Shown here: positions 39,601-47,768 of the stretch, one piece after another
Numbering within the stretch: position 1 is the stretch's first letter
Layout: every line of letters starts with the position of its first letter
From: Rufibacter sediminis
GTDB lineage: Bacteria > Bacteroidota > Bacteroidia > Cytophagales > Hymenobacteraceae
Direction: 5' to 3'
NCBI RefSeq assembly: GCF_014269285.1
Contig: NZ_JACOAF010000044.1
Location: 62,001 to 126,000 of the forward strand
DNA length: 64,000 nt
Notes under the pieces: model-generated
The model's database searches: none
Seen by the model: only the letters and a program-made list of their open reading frames with translations
Told to the model about the DNA's origin: nothing
Program-made: the position numbers and the translations under genes

Positions 39601-39718
39601 CCAAAAATACAAAGGGTATAATCCTGATTTTACTGCCGGAGTTTTCGAGCCAGGCTTTGACAATGGCTCTTTCCCTAGGCCTAGAACTCTTATGCTAGGT
39701 GTGCAAATTGGATTTTAA
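36656..39718 (+). CDS. SusC/RagA-family TonB-dependent outer-membrane transporter
   Basis: 1020-aa outer-membrane channel that, with its SusD partner, imports oligosaccharides using TonB energy. Signal peptide to about residue 27 (LYGSMVNAMAQG), CarboxypepD_reg-like domain (about 31-110: IKGKVTDASGAGLPGASVVL), TonB-box-like stretch and SusC signature (LDEVVVVGYGTQRKSDITGS), plug (about 115-225), barrel with the C-terminal signature ending LMLGVQIGF. First gene of the plus arm; two candidate AraR operators lie at its promoter. Base composition is much more AT-rich than that of the later genes (21 G/C in bases 38761-38820 and in 39241-39300), hinting at separate ancestry. Confidence 0.96.
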   Translation: MQQNLLIKKGWILVLFLLYGSMVNAMAQGIAIKGKVTDASGAGLPGASVVLKGTSIASATDVDGNFTLNLPSGTGTLVVSYIGFVPKEVGINNQTTINIVLETDAKSLDEVVVVGYGTQRKSDITGSVAVVDVADMKKVSTNDVGAMLQGRVSGVSVNTDGQPGAFPQVRIRGIGTFGNSDPLYVIDGVPVSTVPREFSPNDIESMQVLKDASAGAIYGSRAANGVVIITTKKGRKDTPLQVGYSGYYGIDQVWQRMPVTNRANYQILNNESRLNAGKALAPANDPSHPSFIDDVNTDWQEEGLKTGNRQNHNVSLSGGGANNTYNVSLDYFGNKGTYVGNGPSYDRYTARVNTTLEKGIFKVGQAFNYTKSNENGLVTGDGVLAGGRPPLINDLVFAIPTMALYDPNNEGGFGGTLSEREDAISLNGIGYNSLIRNTTDVDRLFASIFGEVEIIKGLKYRLNLGYDATNIRDYNFIPEFNLGYFFQNNIARLNDNSRRLQTLLVENTLNYEKVIGQHSLAVLVGQMYQKDDGVYRQGYAEGFVKPYLPVLFNGATSTASGTEDSHVLASYLGRVNYSFADKYLVTATLRRDGSSRFSPANRFGYFPSLALGWKLINEEFINLPEDIFTDLKIRASWGKLGNENIGNYLYYPLINSNVVYTFNNGQRVLGGLQTNVYDESIKWEEKSTTNIGFDAVLFNGAVDLSAEYYNSKSEDVLVNIPIPASVGSVNAAPVTNAGTLRNSGVEISAGYNKLAGDFRYGISANFTTLHNEVLDLGLNVTERYGVGSITEVGGEVGRHYGWLADGIFQSQEEIANHAFQKDGTSPGDIKFRDISGPEGTPDGIVDTYDRTYLGSGIPKFTYGLNFNASYKNFDFTLFMSGKGKYLINSRLYRSLMHTAGDDNWHEDILDRWTTVNTDTDIPRLIHSDPNENGRDSNREGWLQDGTHLRINTISLGYNFKEGLIKGLASARVYVTAQNLYTFQKYKGYNPDFTAGVFEPGFDNGSFPRPRTLMLGVQIGF

Positions 39719-39750
39719 GCTGTTGGTTTAAAGTATAAAAGATATTCCCA

Positions 39751-41304
39751 ATGAAAAAGATAAAATATTTAGCAGTTGCTTTGATGCTGTTTTCTAGTTG
39801 CGACGATAAACTAGAGATTACTAATCCAAATCAAAGAACTACTAACACCTACTGGGCAACTGAAGATCAGGCTTTTGCTGGAATAGTTGCCGTTTACAAT
39901 GCCCTAACTACAGACGGTACCTATCAGAGGACATTTCCAAGCTTTAGTGATAGCAGAGGAGATGATATGTATGGAGATAGCCCTGCTACTTATCTTGAAC
40001 TAGGTGGTCAATTCACCCTGCCAACCAACGCCGGAGAAACGCAATGGATCTGGAGAGATCACTATATGATTGTGTTCCGCGCAAACCAAGTGATTGAAAA
40101 TGTAACCAAAATGGATGCCGCTATCATAGGCGATGAAGCTAGGAAGCGGATTTTAGGGCAGGCTTACTTTCTGCGGGGCTTAGCCTATTATAATCTTGCA
40201 ATCACTTACAAGGCTGTACCTGTGATTACCATCCCGCCAGCAGACAAAACCGAGTACTATCCGGCTACTGCCACGGAAGATGAATTGTGGAGCCAAATCT
40301 ACAGTGATTTGAGAATGGCAGAGGAGATGCTTCCTATCAATTATGATAATGTGGTAGGGCCAGACAAAGGGCAGAAGGGCCGTGCCACCAAAGGGGCGGC
40401 GGCTGGTATGTTAGGGAAAGCCTATCTCTACCGAAAGATGTATGCCGAAGCTGAGGCGCAGTTTGCCAAGTTCTTCAGCGGGCCTTTACAAGGTATGTAC
40501 TCTTTGGTGCCTAATTATAGAGACAACTTCACTACTGCTAATGAGAACAATGCAGAGTCTCTGTTTGAGGTGCAATTTAGTGCCGTTGGAGGGTCCGTAG
40601 GAAACTGGACTGGTGAGCCTACTGCTACCTGGCGGCAATTTATTGCTCTACCAGTGGCCTACGGCATGGACGGTAAAGGTTGGTCAGATTATCAGCCTAC
40701 CCAATGGATTTTCAACGAGTATAAACAAGAAAAAACCAAAGAAGGAAAGACGGATCCAAGACTAGCGGCCACTATTCTTTTCTATGATGAAATAGATGGC
40801 ATCACGGCTCCCTATGGTTCTCCCTGGCCAGCAGACCGGCGGAATCAGATTTATCCTAGAAAGTATACCATGGAAGGCCAGGGAGTACCTTTTGAAACGC
40901 CAGAAACAGGTGGTGTGAACTACAGGGTCTTACGATATGCTGATGTTCTTTTAATGTATGCTGAAGTGCTGAATGAATTGAACCGTACCGCAGACGCTTA
41001 TGCGTACATACAACAAGTTAGGAACAGAGCCAATCTACCTGATTTGGCTACTGTGAAGCCTAACATGACTAAGGAGCAGATGCGAGATCAGATTGCGCAT
41101 GAAAGGGCTCTTGAGTTTGCCATTGAAGGGCAACGCATTCAAGATATCATCCGGTGGGGATGGCTGTATGATCCTGCAAAGTTAGCTATGTTGAAAGAAC
41201 ATGATGATGATTTCAACACCTGGACTCCTGGCAATGAATATTTGCCCATTCCACAAACAGAGTTGGATTATAATGTAAATCTTCTCCCTAATTCTGCGAA
41301 CTAA
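39751..41304 (+). CDS. SusD/RagB-family outer-membrane lipoprotein
   Basis: 517-aa surface glycan-binding lipoprotein that caps the SusC channel. Lipobox FSSC with lipidated C17; the SusD-like N terminus (NPNQRTTNTYWATEDQAFAGIVAVYNAL), helical TPR-like core with RILGQAYFLRGLAYYNLAITYKAVP, and the C-terminal RagB part (YRVLRYADVLLMYAEVLNEL; IAHERALEFAIEGQRIQDIIRWG). Starts 32 bases after susC. AT-rich like susC. Confidence 0.95.
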   Translation: MKKIKYLAVALMLFSSCDDKLEITNPNQRTTNTYWATEDQAFAGIVAVYNALTTDGTYQRTFPSFSDSRGDDMYGDSPATYLELGGQFTLPTNAGETQWIWRDHYMIVFRANQVIENVTKMDAAIIGDEARKRILGQAYFLRGLAYYNLAITYKAVPVITIPPADKTEYYPATATEDELWSQIYSDLRMAEEMLPINYDNVVGPDKGQKGRATKGAAAGMLGKAYLYRKMYAEAEAQFAKFFSGPLQGMYSLVPNYRDNFTTANENNAESLFEVQFSAVGGSVGNWTGEPTATWRQFIALPVAYGMDGKGWSDYQPTQWIFNEYKQEKTKEGKTDPRLAATILFYDEIDGITAPYGSPWPADRRNQIYPRKYTMEGQGVPFETPETGGVNYRVLRYADVLLMYAEVLNELNRTADAYAYIQQVRNRANLPDLATVKPNMTKEQMRDQIAHERALEFAIEGQRIQDIIRWGWLYDPAKLAMLKEHDDDFNTWTPGNEYLPIPQTELDYNVNLLPNSAN

Positions 41305-41313
41305 TGAAAACTG

Positions 41314-41369
41314 CCTTCTTCTGCTTTCCTTGATTCTCTAAGCGGAGAGATAAGGAAAGCAGAAGAAGG
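41314..41369 (+). terminator. Hairpin between susD and the surface GH43 gene
   Basis: Exact 18-base arms CCTTCTTCTGCTTTCCTT (41314-41331) and complement (41352-41369), with an inner TCTCT/AGAGA pairing. It lacks a clear T-run, so it may attenuate or stabilise the susCD mRNA so that the transporter is made in excess over the downstream enzymes. Confidence 0.65.
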
Positions 41370-41408
41370 GCAGAAAAACAGTCAATTTATATTCCAAGAC
41401 TTGGTGCC

Positions 41409-42872
41409 ATGGCTAACATAATAAAAAAACTTCTTGTTTTTACGCTGTTATCAGCGACCGTCCTCAGTTCTTGTCAGCAAGATGATGATGAGCCTCTAAC
41501 AGAGATTGATCCGGGTATTTTCGCCCAGTACAATGATACTTATCCCCAACTTGCCTCTCTTGATTTTGCCAATTTATGGGGGCCATATAATGTTCATGAT
41601 CCTTCTATCATCAAAGAAGGAGAGTGGTTTTATTCTTTTAACACAGACGTAGCGTATGGGGTTGCGCCACGCGTGGGGATTATGGTTCGGAAATCAAAGG
41701 ACCTGATCAACTGGCAATATATTGGTTGGGCTATTAATGGCCTGCCCACTATGGGCTCACAGTATATAACCTCTAAAGGAGGAACTCCTGTGCAAGGCTT
41801 ATGGGCGCCCTATGTCCTGAAGGTAGGGAGTGAGTTCAGGCTCTATTACTCCCTTGCGCCAACAGAAGGGCGTACCAGCGCAATCGGATTGCTAACCTCA
41901 AACTCCCTGGAAGGCCCCTGGACTGAAAAAGGCTTAGCTGTGACTTCTGACAACGACGGACCTGGTACAAACGCCATTGACCCCTCGGTGGTGGTGACTC
42001 CTGCGGGGCAACACTGGATGGTGTACGGATCATCCTGGGATGGTTTGTATGAATTGCAGTTAAATCCCGCTACAGGGCTAGCAATGACAGCAGGCGACAA
42101 GGGCGTGCGGATTGCCAGAAGAGGAAGAACCGGTAATATGGTGAATGGTAACCTGGAAGGCCCTGAAATAATCTACAATGCTCAAACCAAGATGTATTAT
42201 CTGTTTGTGGCCTACGACTGGCTGGCGACCAAATACAACGTTCGCGTGTTCCGCTCGGCTAACCCCAACGGTCCTTTTCTGGACTGGAATGGCGTAAACG
42301 TAGACAATCTGGATGACAATGCTCCAATGATTCTGTCTCCTTACAAATTCATGAACCACAGTGGTTGGCAAGGGGTGTCACACCCAGCCGTATTTCAAGA
42401 CAACGGTCAGTTCTACATGGCCCACCAAGGCAGACCAGGGGTAAACCCAGGCTTTATGGTCATGCACGTTCGGAAAATCTTCTGGACGCCGGAAGGTTGG
42501 CCGATGGTGTCTCCAGAGCGCTTTGCCAATGTTGAGCAAACTCCAATTACTACGGCCAATATTGCGGGTGAATACGAACAGATCGTTCTTACCCAAACCG
42601 TAGTGCCTGGTTTTGGGAACGAACAGACTGATCCTAACTTCTCCAATGCCTTCAACACTACTTTAAACGCCAATGGGACCATAAATGGGGATCCCAACAA
42701 CACCTGGGCCTACAATGCGCCGTGGATTGAGCTCAGATGGGCCGGAGGCATGTTCATTGACAAACTGCACGTTTCTAGAGAAAGAGACTGGGAGAATAAA
42801 AAGGCCTCTACTATTGTGATGACTGGTCTAAACGGTGGCGGTTTGGCCATCTGGCTTAAAAAGAAACAATAA
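41409..42872 (+). CDS. Arabinan endo-1,5-alpha-L-arabinosidase-like lipoprotein, GH43
   Basis: 487-aa lipoprotein (VLSSC, lipidated C22) of GH43, probably the surface enzyme that cuts the arabinan backbone before import. GH43 triad: D64 in YNVHDPSIIK, D191 in NAIDPSVVV, E250 in GNLEGPEIIY. The C-terminal part (about 390-487, TPITTANIAGEYEQIVL ... GGGLAIWLKKK) is the extra beta-domain found in endo-arabinanase-like GH43. It follows susD by about 105 bases including a hairpin and shares the lower G/C content of susCD. Confidence 0.88.
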   Translation: MANIIKKLLVFTLLSATVLSSCQQDDDEPLTEIDPGIFAQYNDTYPQLASLDFANLWGPYNVHDPSIIKEGEWFYSFNTDVAYGVAPRVGIMVRKSKDLINWQYIGWAINGLPTMGSQYITSKGGTPVQGLWAPYVLKVGSEFRLYYSLAPTEGRTSAIGLLTSNSLEGPWTEKGLAVTSDNDGPGTNAIDPSVVVTPAGQHWMVYGSSWDGLYELQLNPATGLAMTAGDKGVRIARRGRTGNMVNGNLEGPEIIYNAQTKMYYLFVAYDWLATKYNVRVFRSANPNGPFLDWNGVNVDNLDDNAPMILSPYKFMNHSGWQGVSHPAVFQDNGQFYMAHQGRPGVNPGFMVMHVRKIFWTPEGWPMVSPERFANVEQTPITTANIAGEYEQIVLTQTVVPGFGNEQTDPNFSNAFNTTLNANGTINGDPNNTWAYNAPWIELRWAGGMFIDKLHVSRERDWENKKASTIVMTGLNGGGLAIWLKKKQ

Positions 42873-42884
42873 GTAAATCATAAA

Positions 42885-42930
42885 TTGCCCAGTGATCCAG
42901 GGAAATAACCCTTCGGGTGTCACTGGGCAA
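42885..42930 (+). terminator. Hairpin after the surface GH43 gene
   Basis: TTGCCCAGTGA and TCACTGGGCAA exact 11-base arms with an inner AGGG/CCCT pairing. No T-run; partial terminator or mRNA stabiliser. Confidence 0.6.
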
Positions 42931-42936
42931 ATCTCC

Positions 42937-42972
42937 GTTTTAGGCCTCCTTTTGTGAAAGCAGGGCTAAAAC
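42937..42972. repeat. Interspersed palindromic repeat, copy 16
   Basis: GTTTTAGGCCT and AGGGCTAAAAC arms around CCTTTTGTGAAAGC. It marks the right edge of the AT-rich susCD block and underlies the extended 5' frame of the GH127 gene. Confidence 0.65.
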
Positions 42973-43034
42973 CCAAAATGAAGTTCAAAGAGGTGATGTC
43001 TCTGGATACTGCCTCATTTTTAAAACGAATTCAG

Positions 43035-45401
43035 ATGATAGTAAAAGCTTTACAGGTGTTGGTTTTTGCGCTGATACCGGCGGCGGTAGTTGCCCAGACG
43101 ACTAAACTCCAGCCCTTCCCCTTGTCCTCGGTGCGTCTGTTGGAGAGTCCCTTTCAGCAGGCCCAGCAGACCGATATGCGCTACATCCTGTCTTTGGACA
43201 TGGACCGTTTATTGGCTCCTTATCAAAAAGAAGCCGGAATCCAGCCGAAGGCCGAGAACTACGGCAACTGGGAAAACACCGGCCTGGACGGGCACATCGG
43301 GGGGCATTACGTGTCGGCGTTGGCGTTGATGTATGCCTCTACCGGAGATCAGGAGATACTGCGCCGGTTGAACTACATGGTAGACCAACTGGAGGCTTGC
43401 CAGCAGAAAAGCGGCAACGGGTATCTGGGCGGCACCCCTGGCGGCAAGCAGATGTGGCAAGACATCAAAGCTGGTAAAATAGATGCCGGAAGTTTCTCCC
43501 TGAACAAGAAATGGGTGCCTTGGTACAACATCCATAAAACCTATGCGGGGCTGCGCGATGCCTATCTCTTTGCCGGGAACGAGAAAGCCAAGAACATGCT
43601 GGTGAAGCTCACCGACTGGTGCATCGATCTGACCGCCAACCTCACCGATGCCCAGATCCAGGACATGCTCCGGAGCGAGCACGGCGGCATGAACGAAGTA
43701 TTCGCCGATGTGGCTCAAATCACCGGAGACCAGAAATACCTTACCCTGGCCAAGCGTTTCTCCCAGACGTCCGTGCTCAATCCCTTGCTGCAGGGCAAAG
43801 ACCAACTGAACGGCATGCACGCTAACACCCAAATCCCGAAGGTAATTGGCTATCAGCGGGTGGCTGAGGTGGGCGGGGATACGGCCTGGACCAAAGCCGC
43901 CGATTTCTTCTGGAACACCGTGGTGAACAACCGTACCGTTTCCATTGGGGGCAATAGCGTGAGCGAGCACTTCCACCCGGCCAATAACTTTTCTTCCATG
44001 CTGGAAGGCAAAGAAGGCCCCGAGACGTGCAATACCTACAACATGCTTAAACTCTCCAAGCAACTGTTTCTGAACAGCGCCTCCGCCCAGTACCTGAACT
44101 ACTATGAGCGGGCCATGTACAACCACATCCTCTCGTCGCAGCACCCAGAAAGGGGAGGTTTTGTGTATTTCACCTCCATGCGGCCGCGTCATTACCGGGT
44201 GTATTCCCAGCCTCAGGAAGATTTCTGGTGCTGCGTGGGTTCCGGTCTGGAGAACCACGGCAAATACGGCGAGTTGGTGTATGCCCATTCAGACAAAGAC
44301 TTGTACGTGAATCTGTTCCTGCCCTCACAGCTGGAGTGGCAAGCGAAAGGATTGACCTTGACGCAGAAAACGAAGTTCCCTTTTGAGGAACGCTCAGAAC
44401 TTACCCTGAACCTGAAGAAAGCCCAGAAATTCACCCTGTACATCCGGCAGCCGGAGTGGGTGAAGCAAGGTCCGTTGAAAGTGACGGTTAATGGCAAAGA
44501 AGCAAAAGTAAGCACGGCCGCTGCCGGGTACGTGGGCATTGACCGGAAGTGGAAATCTGGAGATGTGGTGGCGTTCTCCCTTCCCATGGAAACCAAAGCC
44601 GAATACCTGCCCGATGGCTCTCCCTGGGTATCGTTTGTGCACGGCCCCATCGTGTTAGCGGCCGCAACTGATAAGAAAGACTTGACCGGCTTGCTAGCCG
44701 ATGGCAGCCGCATGGGGCACGTGGCCAATGGCCCACTGTACTCCCTGGAAGAAGCGCCTTTGCTGGTGTCTTCTGCCAAAGACGTGGCCAATTTGATTCA
44801 ACCGGTCCCCGGAAAGCCGTTCACTTTTACCGCTTCGGGGCTAATCCAGCCCAGCCAGTACAAAGACCTGGAGCTGGTACCATTCTACCAGATCCACGAT
44901 GCCCGCTACATGGTGTATTGGCCGGTGACCACCCCAGAAGGGTTGGAAGCCAGAAAAGCCGCCATCAAAGAAAAAGAAAGAGAGAAGCTAGCCCTGGAAG
45001 CCAGAACGGTAGACCAGGTAGCCCCCGGTGAGCAGCAACCTGAGTCAGACCACGGGTTCCAGGGAGAACGCTCCGAAACCGGTGTGCACCGCGACCGGCA
45101 TTGGCGGCTCGCCAAAGGCTGGTTCAGCTATAACCTGAAAAACAAAGGCACGGGGGCCCGCAAGCTGCGCGTCACCTACTTCGGGCGCGACCGCGACCGG
45201 GCATTTGACATTCTGGTGAACAACCAACTGCTCAAAACCGTGACCGCAGACGGTTCCGGCGGCGACAAGTTCGTGGAGGTAGACTATGACATCCCCGCAG
45301 AGATGTTGACCAAAGCCCCGAATAACGTCTTACATATCAAATTCCGGGCGAAAGAAGGCTCCTCCACGGCGGGTATCTACGAAGTCCGGTTGTTGAAGTA
45401 A
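43035..45401 (+). CDS. Beta-L-arabinofuranosidase-like protein, GH127
   Basis: 788-aa enzyme with an (alpha/alpha)6 barrel that releases beta-L-arabinofuranose. In this numbering the zinc/cysteine site of the family is present: E330 and C332 in EGPETCNTYNM and C399-C400 in DFWCCVGSGLENHGKYGE (one Cys is the nucleophile in characterised members), with a further Glu in VSEHFHP. The last 150 residues form a beta-sandwich (LRVTYFGRDRDRAFDILVNN) as in GH127-associated C-terminal domains. The ATG at 43035 gives a standard signal peptide (IVKALQVLVFALIPAAVVAQ); ATG 42978 gives 19 extra residues, and the still longer frame from 42954 begins inside a palindromic repeat. G/C content returns to about 53% here. 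Confidence 0.9.
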   Translation: MIVKALQVLVFALIPAAVVAQTTKLQPFPLSSVRLLESPFQQAQQTDMRYILSLDMDRLLAPYQKEAGIQPKAENYGNWENTGLDGHIGGHYVSALALMYASTGDQEILRRLNYMVDQLEACQQKSGNGYLGGTPGGKQMWQDIKAGKIDAGSFSLNKKWVPWYNIHKTYAGLRDAYLFAGNEKAKNMLVKLTDWCIDLTANLTDAQIQDMLRSEHGGMNEVFADVAQITGDQKYLTLAKRFSQTSVLNPLLQGKDQLNGMHANTQIPKVIGYQRVAEVGGDTAWTKAADFFWNTVVNNRTVSIGGNSVSEHFHPANNFSSMLEGKEGPETCNTYNMLKLSKQLFLNSASAQYLNYYERAMYNHILSSQHPERGGFVYFTSMRPRHYRVYSQPQEDFWCCVGSGLENHGKYGELVYAHSDKDLYVNLFLPSQLEWQAKGLTLTQKTKFPFEERSELTLNLKKAQKFTLYIRQPEWVKQGPLKVTVNGKEAKVSTAAAGYVGIDRKWKSGDVVAFSLPMETKAEYLPDGSPWVSFVHGPIVLAAATDKKDLTGLLADGSRMGHVANGPLYSLEEAPLLVSSAKDVANLIQPVPGKPFTFTASGLIQPSQYKDLELVPFYQIHDARYMVYWPVTTPEGLEARKAAIKEKEREKLALEARTVDQVAPGEQQPESDHGFQGERSETGVHRDRHWRLAKGWFSYNLKNKGTGARKLRVTYFGRDRDRAFDILVNNQLLKTVTADGSGGDKFVEVDYDIPAEMLTKAPNNVLHIKFRAKEGSSTAGIYEVRLLK

Positions 45402-45488
45402 ATTTTCCTTTTGCTGAGCAATTGTTCCCAAGAGCAGCCCTCTGTGTATCGATTCCAATTTGGTAGTATCTGTTTTTATTGACATAAC

Positions 45489-47477
45489 ATGAAGAACAAA
45501 ATTTCCTTCACGGCCCTGGCCGCCGGATGTATGATGGCGTTCAGCCTGTCCGCGCAGACAAATTCGGCCACCAAAACCTTCCAGGTAAAAGCTGACCAGG
45601 TGTATGGCGAGATTGCGCCCACCATGTACGGGATCTTTTTTGAAGACATCAACCTGGGGGCCGACGGCGGTATTTACGCGGAGCTGGTGAAGAACCGATC
45701 CTTTGAGTTTGACACGCCTTTAATGGGGTGGAAGGAGCAGAAACAAAACAATGCCGAGGGGAGCCTGCTCGTGCACAACCGCGGGGAACTGAACGGGGCC
45801 AACCGCCGGTTTCTGCGCCTGACCTCCACCTCAGACAATGGAGGTTACGGCGTAGTGAACGAGGGTTTCCGGGGCATGGGCATCAAGAAAGGCGAGCAGT
45901 ACAACTTCACGGTGATGGCCCGCCAGCAACCGGGCAGCGCCACGCCCATTATCGTGGAATTGCTGAGCGCCAAAGGCGAAAAGCTGGGTTCTGCCACAGT
46001 GACTCCCGCCGGGACCGAATGGAAGACCTACAACGCCAGCATCACCGCTACCAATACAGATCCCAAAGCCACCCTGCAAGTACTTGCCAAGGGGAAAGGC
46101 GCCGTGGACCTGGACATGATCTCCCTGTTTCCTAAAAATACCTGGAAAAACCGACCCAACGGCATGCGCGCCGACATGGTGCAATTGCTCGCCGACATGA
46201 AACCGGGTTTTCTGCGTTTCCCGGGCGGTTGTATTGTGGAAGGCCGTACCCTGGATGAGCGTTTCCAGTGGAAGAAAACCATTGGCGAGGTAGCTAACCG
46301 CGCTACCCTAGTGAATCGCTGGAACACGGAGTTCAAACACCGGCACACGCCAGATTATTTCCAGACCTTCGGGTTGGGCTTCTTTGAATATTTTCAGTTA
46401 GCCGAGGACATTGGCGCGGCTCCGCTTCCCATCCTGAACTGCGGCATGGCCTGCCAGTTCAACACCGGCGAGGTGGTTCCCCTGGACCAACTGGACCCCT
46501 ACATCCAGGATGCGCTGGACCTGATTGAATTCGCCAACGGACCGGCTACTTCTGAGTGGGGCAAGGTCCGGGCGCAGATGGGCCACCCGGCTCCGTTCAA
46601 CCTGAAATACCTGGGCGTGGGCAACGAGCAGTGGGGCGAGCAGTACGTGGAGCGCTACAAGATTTTCGAGAAAGCCCTGCGGGCGAAGTACCCAGACGTG
46701 AAGCTGATCACTACCACCGGTCCTTTCCCGGACGGTCCGGAGTTCGATTACCTGAACAAAACCATGCGCAGCCTCAACGCCGACATCATTGACGAGCACT
46801 ACTACCGCGCTCCGGAGTGGTTCCAGGAAAACGTGACGCGCTATGACAACTATGACCGGAAAGGCCCCAAGATCTTCGCCGGGGAATATGCCTCACAAAC
46901 CGTGGCCATCGCCAGCCCGGATAACAAGAACAACTGGAAAGGCGCGCTGTCAGAAGCCGCTTTCATGACCGGCCTGGAGCGTAACGCCGATGTAGTGGTG
47001 ATGGCTTCCTACGCGCCGCTGTTCGCCCACGAAGAAGGCTGGCAGTGGACCCCGGACATGATCTGGGTAAACAACCTTCAATCCTTCGGGACGCCCAACT
47101 ACTACGTGCAGAAGCTTTTCTCTACCAATGTAGGAACGCACCTGGTGCCCATCCAGCGGAACAACGCCAACGTGACCGGCCAGGACAAACTGTTTGCCTC
47201 GGCCAGCATCAACAAGAAAACGAACGAACTCATCCTGAAAGTGGTGAACACCGCTGACAAAGCCCAGGACGGAGAGTTTGTGCTGGAAGGCGTGAAAAAC
47301 GCGCAGAGCAAAGGCACGTTGCAGAAACTGAGAAGCAGCAATCTGGAGCAGATGAACTCCTTCGCCAATCCTACGGCCATCAGCCCGGTGCAACAGTCCA
47401 TTCAGGTGAAGAACAAACGCGTGAAACTGTCGCTGGAACCGTACTCGGTGAACGTGATCCGGGTGAAGATCTCTTGA
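45489..47477 (+). CDS. Alpha-L-arabinofuranosidase, GH51 (long form)
   Basis: 662-aa secreted arabinofuranosidase. Signal peptide residues 1-23 (AAGCMMAFSLSAQ); an N-terminal carbohydrate-binding-like beta-sandwich (about 80-215: NGANRRFLRLTSTSDNGGYG) is inserted into the start of the catalytic region, then the barrel with FLRFPGGCIVEG, acid/base E380 in LGVGNEQWGEQY and nucleophile E466 in KIFAGEYASQ, and a C-terminal beta domain. Different subfamily from the GH51 at 34453, so the two probably act on different linkages or oligosaccharide sizes. Follows GH127 by 87 bases. Confidence 0.92.
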   Translation: MKNKISFTALAAGCMMAFSLSAQTNSATKTFQVKADQVYGEIAPTMYGIFFEDINLGADGGIYAELVKNRSFEFDTPLMGWKEQKQNNAEGSLLVHNRGELNGANRRFLRLTSTSDNGGYGVVNEGFRGMGIKKGEQYNFTVMARQQPGSATPIIVELLSAKGEKLGSATVTPAGTEWKTYNASITATNTDPKATLQVLAKGKGAVDLDMISLFPKNTWKNRPNGMRADMVQLLADMKPGFLRFPGGCIVEGRTLDERFQWKKTIGEVANRATLVNRWNTEFKHRHTPDYFQTFGLGFFEYFQLAEDIGAAPLPILNCGMACQFNTGEVVPLDQLDPYIQDALDLIEFANGPATSEWGKVRAQMGHPAPFNLKYLGVGNEQWGEQYVERYKIFEKALRAKYPDVKLITTTGPFPDGPEFDYLNKTMRSLNADIIDEHYYRAPEWFQENVTRYDNYDRKGPKIFAGEYASQTVAIASPDNKNNWKGALSEAAFMTGLERNADVVVMASYAPLFAHEEGWQWTPDMIWVNNLQSFGTPNYYVQKLFSTNVGTHLVPIQRNNANVTGQDKLFASASINKKTNELILKVVNTADKAQDGEFVLEGVKNAQSKGTLQKLRSSNLEQMNSFANPTAISPVQQSIQVKNKRVKLSLEPYSVNVIRVKIS

Positions 47478-47544
47478 CAAAAAGCTACAGCGGGAGTGAA
47501 TGGATGAAAGGAAAATGGGAGAGGAGCCGCAACAAATGCGCTCC

Positions 47545-47580
47545 GTTTTGAGGCGGTTTTCAATAAATCGGCCCCAAAAC
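47545..47580. repeat. Interspersed palindromic repeat, copy 17
   Basis: GTTTTGAGGCGG and CGGCCCCAAAAC arms around TTTTCAATAAAT; after the long GH51 gene. Confidence 0.7.
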
Positions 47581-47706
47581 GCTCCCGCTTTTCGCTTTGC
47601 TTTTTTGCTCCCGGTAAGACTTCTGTGTCTTGGGGATGACTATAGATTTCCTCAAAATTCGGCTGGGTTGCGGAAGTAAATCCCGGCTGATGTGTCTAAA
47701 ACTGCC

Positions 47707-47741
47707 GTTTAGAGCTTCTTTTTGTAAAACACTCTCAAAAC
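47707..47741. repeat. Interspersed palindromic repeat, copy 18 (degenerate)
   Basis: GTTTAGAGCTTCTTTTT and AAAACACTCTCAAAAC arms; 28 bases upstream of the GH97 start. With copy 17 it fills much of the 291-base gap. Confidence 0.55.
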
Positions 47742-47768
47742 GCATCGCTCAATTAGCTAATTACGTTC

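Noticed and set aside
42954-43034. Upstream extension of the GH127 reading frame
   Set aside because: The first residues are encoded by a palindromic repeat; internal ATGs give a normal signal peptide.
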